From Streptomyces regalis (lineage in GTDB: Bacteria; Actinomycetota; Actinomycetes; Streptomycetales; Streptomycetaceae): 9,846 bases of DNA. Positions 6,955-9,846 of this stretch are shown piece by piece. Position numbers and translations under genes: made by a program. The notes beneath the pieces were generated by a model, which was not told the origin of the DNA, made no database searches, and saw nothing but the letters and a program-made list of their open reading frames with translations. The stretch lies in contig NZ_LLZG01000099.1 of NCBI RefSeq assembly GCF_001509475.1, forward strand, positions 1-9,846, in the 5' to 3' direction. Each line of letters begins with the position of its first letter. Within the stretch, counting starts at the first letter, position 1.

Positions 6955-7174
6955 TGTGGTGACTCCTGAGTACTGGCGGCGATTGGAGCGAGCTCCCGTA
7001 CAGGTGGCGGGGGCTGTGAGCATGAGATTAGACCCGTCGGCGCCCGTCCAACCCGCAGAGCTCAGGATCACCTACTCCCGGAGTAAGGCCGTGCGACGAT
7101 TTGCATAGTTTTCCCGCACGTTTGTGAGCGGGTTTCGCAGGTTTTCCTGGCAGACGGCGGGGGAGGGAGCAGGC
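6955..7174. promoter_or_regulatory. Divergent promoter region between vdh and the 280-residue protein gene
   Basis: This 220-base spacer must carry both outward promoters. For vdh (minus strand) TAATCT (7030-7025) fits TAnnnT, and TTGGAC (7051-7046) lies upstream, but the 15-base spacer is short. For the plus strand TAGTTT (7106-7111) is a possible -10 without a clear -35. A 13-base palindrome sits at 7073-7085, and CCCGC (7113-7117) pairs with GCGGG (7128-7132). Shine-Dalgarno sequences for both genes are at the edges of the region. Confidence 0.5.
7073..7085. repeat. Palindrome in the divergent promoter region
   Basis: TACTCC (7073-7078), a central C, and GGAGTA (7080-7085) form a perfect 13-base palindrome. 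It lies about 45 bases upstream of the candidate vdh -10 and about 20 bases upstream of the candidate plus-strand -10. That position fits an operator for one or both genes. Confidence 0.4.
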
Positions 7175-8017
7175 GTGCCCAAGGTGTCCTCGGTGATCGT
7201 CCCGTACGCGACCTATCTGCGCGTCTACGAGCCGCTGGCCGCCTTCCCCGAGCCGGAGCGCGGCCACTGGGACCGTTACGCCCGCCGCCCCGACCGCCCC
7301 TCGTACCAGGACGAACTGCGCCGCTCCCTGGCGGACTTGCTGCCCACCCCGCCCATCCCCGTGCCGGTGCACGAGAGCAGCGACGCCTTCGTGCTGGAGG
7401 TCGACGGGGTGGTGTGCGTGTGCCCGTGGCGCACCCGGCTGCGCGGCTGGCAGGCGCTCGGGGAGTTGGCCGAGGAGCTGCCGAAGCCGGTCCTGGACGC
7501 GGCGCTGCCGGAGGTCGTACGGCGCCAGACGGCCCAGGACTACGAGCGCTGGCTGGCCCGCAACCCGGACGCCCGGCCGTGGATCCGCACCTCGACCTGG
7601 CAGGTGCCGCTGCACTGGTTCGTGCTGGTGTCGGACGAGGAGCGGCGCTTCGACAAGGGCTCGGGCGAGTTCCCCCCGATGCTGCGCTACCGCACGCCCA
7701 TGGTGCAGGCGCGGCGGCGGGTGGCGCGGGCTCTGAGAACGCTCAAGGATGCCATCGACGAGGGGCCGCTCATCGACGGCCTGGTGGACGTCGGGCGCTG
7801 GCTGGAGGAGTTCCACCCGCGCTCGCTGGTCGAGCTGGACTACGGCGGCCTGGTGCACACCCTGCCGGCGGGCGAGCTGGAGGACGATCACTCGGCGGCC
7901 GATGTGGCCGAGGGCATCGAGGCGCTGCGGTACGGCGACGGGGAGGCCGCGGGGGCGGCGTACGGGCGGCTCGTGGAGCGGTGGCGGTCGGTTCGGGACC
8001 GGCGGTCGGCGAACTGA
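7175..8017 (+). CDS. Conserved hypothetical protein, 280 residues
   Basis: I do not recognise a functional domain. The start is GTG 7175, supported by a purine-rich GGGAGGGAG five bases upstream; the in-frame ATG at 7124 lacks one. The product is soluble-looking, with no signal peptide or membrane segment. It is rich in Trp, Arg and acidic residues. A short hydrophobic stretch with two cysteines, VVCVCPW (79-85), follows AFVLEVDG. The middle (130-175) has several Trp and Pro residues, and the C-terminal third (176-275) looks helical and highly charged. G/C-rich third positions agree with a real gene. Its place between vdh and bldC matches a conserved uncharacterised gene in S. coelicolor. The stop codon falls inside a 15-base tandem duplication (8005-8034). 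Confidence 0.85.
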   Translation: MPKVSSVIVPYATYLRVYEPLAAFPEPERGHWDRYARRPDRPSYQDELRRSLADLLPTPPIPVPVHESSDAFVLEVDGVVCVCPWRTRLRGWQALGELAEELPKPVLDAALPEVVRRQTAQDYERWLARNPDARPWIRTSTWQVPLHWFVLVSDEERRFDKGSGEFPPMLRYRTPMVQARRRVARALRTLKDAIDEGPLIDGLVDVGRWLEEFHPRSLVELDYGGLVHTLPAGELEDDHSAADVAEGIEALRYGDGEAAGAAYGRLVERWRSVRDRRSAN

Positions 8018-8034
8018 GCGTCGGCGAACCGAGC
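8005..8034. repeat. 15-base tandem duplication over a stop codon
   Basis: Two adjacent 15-base units, 8005-8019 and 8020-8034, differ at one base (T8015 versus C8030). The T in the first unit makes the TGA stop of the 280-residue protein. The second unit would read CGA in the same frame. Confidence 0.85.
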
Positions 8035-8092
8035 GGTCGGGTGTGACCTGGCGCACTCCGGTAGGTAACGAACTGGCGTTTGACGGGGCGCC

Positions 8093-8124
8093 CGTTTTGG
8101 GGTTTCGTGCTCGTTCTGGGGTTC
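8093..8124 (+). repeat. Short direct repeat, 19-base period
   Basis: CGTTTTGGGGTTT (8093-8105) recurs as CGTTCTGGGGTTC (8112-8124), with 11 of 13 bases identical. The spacing is about two helical turns, which suits cooperative protein binding to one face of the DNA. It begins 8 bases after the -35-like TTGACG at 8080. Confidence 0.5.
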
Positions 8125-8177
8125 TTGATGCCTCGTCAACAAGGGACGTAGGTCCCGATCCGGGCGTATGCATCAAG
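8124..8177. repeat. Nested inverted repeat upstream of bldC
   Basis: CTTGATGC (8124-8131) and GCATCAAG (8170-8177) are perfect 8-bp arms. Between them GGGAC (8143-8147) and GTCCC (8152-8156) form a second stem with a four-base loop. The arrangement looks like a folded RNA or a multi-site operator. Confidence 0.5.
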
Positions 8178-8320
8178 GGTGTGTCAACGCACGCAAGCGT
8201 GACGGACCGCACGTACGCGGCCCTTGCATCCCTAACCCCTCCTCGTGCCAAAATAGGACAAGGAGTCCGGGGAGGGCTCTAGCTCGACATTGCACGCTTT
8301 GGGGGGTCTTGAGACTCCTG

Positions 8321-8353
8321 CACGCCACTGTGACTGATCGTCACAGTGGCGTG
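8321..8353. terminator. Perfect 14-bp hairpin between the 280-residue protein gene and bldC
   Basis: CACGCCACTGTGAC (8321-8334) is exactly complementary to GTCACAGTGGCGTG (8340-8353), with loop TGATC. Stem stability is high, but no T run follows. It may terminate transcription arriving from upstream, protect a small RNA 3' end, or be an operator. It lies 232 bases before the bldC start. Confidence 0.5.
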
Positions 8354-8509
8354 ACTGTCCGCTATGGCATGGTCCATCGGCTTCCGTCGCTGATGAACAC
8401 CTGGGAGGGCAATTCCATCGGTTTGGCCGACGCGGCTGGACAGATGGTGTAGTTGTAGTGCCGAGGACAAGCCGTTCGTCCTATAACCGACTCGACTCGC
8501 GTCCGCCAT

Positions 8510-8538
8510 TTCGGGCAACGCGGGTCAAGGTGCAGAAT
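8510..8538 (+). promoter_or_regulatory. Weak candidate bldC promoter
   Basis: TTCGGG (8510-8515) and CAGAAT (8533-8538) are 17 bases apart and would start transcription near 8545, just before the hairpin at 8548-8569. Both hexamers are imperfect. No better pair with a TAnnnT -10 was found close to bldC, so the true start could be further upstream. Confidence 0.25.
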
Positions 8539-8547
8539 TTAGAGGAA

Positions 8548-8569
8548 AGAACCGAGAAGGTTCGGTTCT
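8548..8569 (+). promoter_or_regulatory. 8-bp hairpin directly before the bldC Shine-Dalgarno
   Basis: AGAACCGA (8548-8555) and TCGGTTCT (8562-8569) are perfect arms around loop GAAGGT. The Shine-Dalgarno GAGGAGG (8573-8579) begins four bases later, six bases before the ATG. In the mRNA this would be a 5'-proximal stem-loop next to the ribosome site. In DNA it could be an operator. Confidence 0.5.
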
Positions 8570-8585
8570 CCCGAGGAGGCCGCTC

Positions 8586-8792
8586 ATGACCGCTCGCACC
8601 CCTGATGCCGAGCCGCTGCTGACCCCGGCTGAGGTCGCCACGATGTTCCGCGTGGACCCCAAGACGGTCACGCGGTGGGCGAAGGCCGGGAAGCTTACGT
8701 CCATCCGCACGCTCGGCGGACACCGCCGTTACCGCGAGGCTGAGGTCCGCGCGCTGCTCGCGGGTATCCCGCAGCAGCGCAGCGAGGCCTGA
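8586..8792 (+). CDS. bldC: BldC, MerR-like developmental transcription factor
   Basis: A 68-residue DNA-binding protein needed for proper timing of sporulation and antibiotic production in Streptomyces. It is essentially a lone MerR-type winged helix-turn-helix without an effector domain. The recognition region LTPAEVATMFRVDPKTVTRW (12-31) is followed by the wing segment TLGGHRRYRE (42-51) and a final helix. Published work shows BldC binding head-to-tail on direct repeats with AATT-type cores. The sequence matches the BldC proteins I know almost throughout. The ATG has an excellent Shine-Dalgarno (GAGGAGG, six bases away), and the codon use is normal. Transcription probably ends at the strong terminator 8938-8977, leaving an unusually long 3' untranslated region of about 150 bases. 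Confidence 0.98.
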   Translation: MTARTPDAEPLLTPAEVATMFRVDPKTVTRWAKAGKLTSIRTLGGHRRYREAEVRALLAGIPQQRSEA

Positions 8793-8937
8793 ACAACTGC
8801 ATAACCGGGCAAATCGGGAGTTCCCCCAACTTCCGTGGCGCCCGAACCCTAGCTCCAAGCGACGCGGGTTCTGCCCCAACAGAGCCCACGCCCGAGCCGA
8901 TCAGAGCTTCGCAGGCACGTGACAAGGGTGCGTCGTG

Positions 8938-8977
8938 GATCGCGCTGGACTCCGCCGAGTCCAGCGCGATCTTTTTT
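8938..8977 (+). terminator. Strong intrinsic terminator downstream of bldC
   Basis: A perfect 15-bp stem, GATCGCGCTGGACTC (8938-8952) with its exact complement (8957-8971), has loop CGCC and is followed directly by six T residues (8972-8977). This is the classic factor-independent form and is rarer in Streptomyces than stems without a T run. It reads on the plus strand, 145 bases after the bldC stop. Confidence 0.93.
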
Positions 8978-9094
8978 GTGCGCGGAGCGTGTGCCGACGG
9001 TGGTCCTGTGGGTGGGCTTGTCGGAGTGTGGGGAGGGGTGTCGGATCTCCTGTGGACGCGCCCCGGGTGGTCGCTCGGCGTGGGTGGGGCGATC

Positions 9095-9166
9095 TCCGGA
9101 AGCTGGTGCAATTGCACATATTAAATTGACCAGTTGTAGGTGGGGTGTAAGTACCGCGCTTCCGGA
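9095..9166. repeat. AT-rich island with nested inverted repeats
   Basis: TCCGGAAGC (9095-9103) and GCTTCCGGA (9158-9166) are perfect 9-bp inverted repeats. Inside, CTGGT-g-CAATT (9103-9113) pairs with AATTGACCAG (9124-9133), giving 10 bp with one bulged G and a ten-base loop. GTGCAATTGCAC (9106-9117) is also a perfect palindrome. The core is far richer in A/T than the rest of the window. On the plus strand TTGACC (9126-9131) and TAAGTA (9148-9153) resemble a promoter with a 16-base spacer. Confidence 0.6.
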
Positions 9167-9231
9167 AACTCATGCGGTGACACCCGTCACATGCCGCGGT
9201 GCTTGTTGCCGCTGGACTATGTGCGCTAAAG

Positions 9232-9246
9232 GGAGCTGTGCGCTCC
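9232..9246 (-). terminator. Probable terminator of the DUF6274-like gene
   Basis: On the minus strand GGAGC (9246-9242) pairs with GCTCC (9236-9232) over a five-base loop, followed by CTTTAG. It begins about 40 bases after the stop of the 64-residue gene. The stem is short, so confidence is limited. Confidence 0.35.
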
Positions 9247-9285
9247 AGCGCCCCATGGTGGCACGGGAGTTGACGTCCGGGACGA

Positions 9286-9480
9286 TCACGCTGTGGAAGC
9301 GGTTTCGTCCCTGCTGACCTCGCCCGGAGCCGCCTGGGCGGGGCGTGGGGCGGAGTCCAGCGCCAGCCGCAGCAGGCGGTGGCAGATCGGGCAGTGGCGG
9401 GTGAGATGCCGGTAGGACGAGGCGGCCGCCAGGTGCGCGCGGAGCAACGCCCGCGTCTCGTGCCTCGCCGATGCCGGCAT
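9286..9480 (-). CDS. Small Cys/His protein, DUF6274-like
   Basis: A 64-residue protein of unknown function that resembles the small Streptomyces DUF6274 family (recalled, not searched). The core HETRALLRAHLAAASSYRHL (7-26) looks like an amphipathic helix. It is followed by HCPICHRLLRLAL (29-41), a Cys-x2-Cys flanked by His on both sides (H29, C30, C33, H34, with H25 nearby). This could bind zinc or another metal. The tail (42-64) looks disordered. No signal peptide or membrane segment. The start at ATG 9480 is firm: GGAGG lies six bases upstream on the minus strand. Longer readings from 9585 run through the promoter. It stands alone, convergent with bldC across a long spacer. Confidence 0.75.
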   Translation of the reverse strand: MPASARHETRALLRAHLAAASSYRHLTRHCPICHRLLRLALDSAPRPAQAAPGEVSRDETASTA

Positions 9481-9523
9481 ACGCCACCTCCAGGGGGACG
9501 CGCGGGGAAAGTGCCCTGACTTC

Positions 9524-9552
9524 TGGGTACCGAGCGAATGTGACTCCGTCAA
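9524..9552 (-). promoter_or_regulatory. Candidate promoter of the DUF6274-like gene
   Basis: On the minus strand TTGACG (9552-9547) and TACCCA (9529-9524) are 17 bases apart, the ideal spacing for a housekeeping sigma factor. The -35 is a near-perfect match; the -10 keeps TA but ends in A. The predicted start near 9517 gives a leader of about 37 bases. Confidence 0.45.
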
Positions 9553-9632
9553 GGTGGCCGTGGCGCTCCGCTGGTGGGGCCGCATTGTGGGTGCCCGGCG
9601 TCTGAGGCTTCCCGGCGCTGTGGCTGCCGTCC

Positions 9633-9700
9633 CTGGGGGCTGCCGCCCCCCAGACCCCCGCTTCGGCCCTGAACGGGCCTCGTCCTCAAACGCCGGACGG
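9633..9700. repeat. Hairpin array resembling a dispersed Streptomyces intergenic repeat
   Basis: Three consecutive stems are seen: GGGGGC/GCCCCC (9635-9640 and 9645-9650), GGCCC/GGGCC (9665-9669 and 9675-9679) and CGTCC/GGACG (9681-9685 and 9695-9699). The last encloses the loop TCAAACGCC. The phrase CAAACGCCGGACGGGCTG is one I recognise as recurring many times between genes in Streptomyces genomes. Its function is unclear; REP-like roles in transcript ends are possible. Confidence 0.65.
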
Positions 9701-9747
9701 GCTGATGGTGCGGACGGGCATCGAGAGGGCTACCCGGACATGAGTAG

Positions 9748-9774
9748 GGCCCGCGTCCCTTGTGGGTGCGGGCC
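9748..9774. terminator. GC-rich terminator-like hairpin
   Basis: GGCCCGC (9748-9754) is perfectly complementary to GCGGGCC (9768-9774). Inner CCC/GGG bases can extend the stem. On the plus strand CTCTTTA follows. On the minus strand it begins three bases after a possible TAA stop (9780-9778), so it may end a gene that enters from the right. Confidence 0.55.
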
Positions 9775-9777
9775 TCT

Positions 9778-9846
9778 TTACTGCGGTCCTGACGGGATTT
9801 GCTGTACCCGATTGCGGCTGCGCCGCGGGCGCGGCCTCCGCCTTGA
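9778..9846 (-). CDS. Possible C-terminal end of a minus-strand gene (partial)
   Basis: From the right edge one minus-strand frame stays open for 22 codons and stops at TAA (9780-9778), just before the hairpin at 9774-9748. The encoded tail is Arg/Pro-rich and ends VQQIPSGPQ. The stop-hairpin arrangement is the main support. Codon use alone cannot decide on so few codons, and the product cannot be named. Confidence 0.22.
   Translation of the reverse strand, partial: SRRRPRPRRSRNRVQQIPSGPQ

Larger units (their letters stand above)
8018..8585 (+). other. Long structured non-coding region upstream of bldC
   Basis: This 568-base interval has lower G/C than its neighbours and no open frame with Streptomyces-like codon use. 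In order it holds: the second unit of the tandem duplication; TTGACG (8080-8085), a good -35 without a clear -10; a 19-base-period direct repeat (8093-8124); a nested inverted repeat (8124-8177); CACGCAAGCGTG (8190-8201); 7-bp arms AGGAGTC/GACTCCT (8261-8267 and 8313-8319); a perfect 14-bp hairpin (8321-8353); and an 8-bp hairpin (8548-8569) just before the bldC Shine-Dalgarno. The bldC promoter, the upstream gene's terminator and possibly a small RNA should lie here. Confidence 0.6.
8793..9285. other. Non-coding region downstream of bldC
   Basis: The first part (8793-8937) looks like a bldC 3' untranslated region with two imperfect hairpins: GGGAGTT/AACTTCC (8816-8834) and GGGTTCTG/CAGAGCCC (8866-8887, one wobble). 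The strong terminator follows. Then comes a G-rich stretch (about 9008-9043) with several GGG/GGGG runs, the nested-repeat AT-rich island (9095-9166), a GTGAC/GTCAC hairpin (9177-9190) and the probable DUF6274 terminator (9232-9246). Open frames here have poor codon use and no ribosome site, so no gene is called. Confidence 0.55.
9481..9846. other. Right-end region: promoter, hairpin repeat array and terminator
   Basis: The first 72 bases carry the ribosome site and promoter of the DUF6274-like gene. Bases 9633-9700 hold three hairpins in a row that resemble a dispersed Streptomyces intergenic repeat. A GC-rich hairpin at 9748-9774 looks like a terminator, and the final bases may be the end of a minus-strand gene. 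No complete gene is seen. Confidence 0.5.

Noticed and set aside
6955..7071. N-terminal extension of vdh
   Set aside because: GTG 6954 has AGGAG at ideal spacing and gives the known enzyme N-terminus. The extension crosses the candidate vdh promoter.
8329..8345. CRP-like site (TGTGA and TCACA arms) in the hairpin upstream of bldC
   Set aside because: The spacer between TGTGA and TCACA is seven bases instead of six, and the match is simply part of the longer 14-bp inverted repeat.
8168..8452. 94-residue open frame upstream of bldC
   Set aside because: Third positions are not G/C-biased, there is no ribosome site at its ATG, and it runs through the perfect 14-bp hairpin. It reads as non-coding.
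8793..8937. tRNA or tmRNA gene between bldC and its terminator
   Set aside because: No cloverleaf, no TTCRA-type T-loop arm and no discriminator/CCA end could be fitted on either strand.
9008..9043. G-quadruplex in the G-rich stretch after bldC
   Set aside because: Four G runs exist, but one loop is about 14 bases, so a stable quadruplex is doubtful. General G-richness explains it.
9196..9234. 12-codon open frame resembling a leader peptide
   Set aside because: It has no regulatory amino-acid run, no ribosome site and no downstream gene on the plus strand.
8919..9317. 132-residue plus-strand frame downstream of bldC
   Set aside because: It spans the strong terminator and the AT-rich island, has poor codon use and no Shine-Dalgarno.

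Overview
The window comes from a high-GC actinomycete, almost certainly Streptomyces. Codon third positions are strongly G/C, GTG starts are common, and the gene order purF, purM, DUF3073 gene, valine dehydrogenase, unknown gene, bldC matches the well-known bldC neighbourhood of S. coelicolor (recalled from knowledge, not searched here). It looks like conserved core chromosome. No mobile element, CRISPR array, rRNA or tRNA was recognised.

Left part (1-2489): the probable last codons of an upstream gene with a hairpin over the stop codon, then three plus-strand genes. They encode an M23-type LytM-domain protein without a signal peptide, a mycothiol-type DinB-fold/sterol-carrier protein starting 9 bases after it, and a lipoprotein with two META domains. 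Centre (2490-5188): purF and purM, consecutive steps of de novo purine synthesis separated by 34 bases. PurF looks leaderless, with a promoter-like -10 placed so that transcription would start at its GTG. A shared bidirectional terminator (5225-5256) separates purM from the convergent DUF3073 gene.

Minus-strand block (5295-6954): a small acidic-tailed DUF3073 protein and valine dehydrogenase (vdh). A 220-base divergent promoter region separates vdh from a plus-strand gene for a 280-residue protein of unknown function. After that gene comes a 568-base non-coding region rich in inverted repeats, then bldC (68 residues, MerR-like DNA-binding developmental regulator) with a strong Shine-Dalgarno and a 15-bp U-tract terminator well downstream.

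Right part (8978-9846) is mostly non-coding. It holds an AT-rich island with nested inverted repeats, a minus-strand 64-residue Cys/His protein (DUF6274-like) with a good ribosome binding site and promoter, an array of hairpins resembling a dispersed Streptomyces intergenic repeat, a terminator, and possibly the last 22 codons of a minus-strand gene entering from the right edge.

No complete new multi-gene system is visible. The best leads are non-coding: structured elements around bldC (8093-8569 and 8793-8977), the nested-repeat island at 9095-9166, and the leaderless purF promoter.
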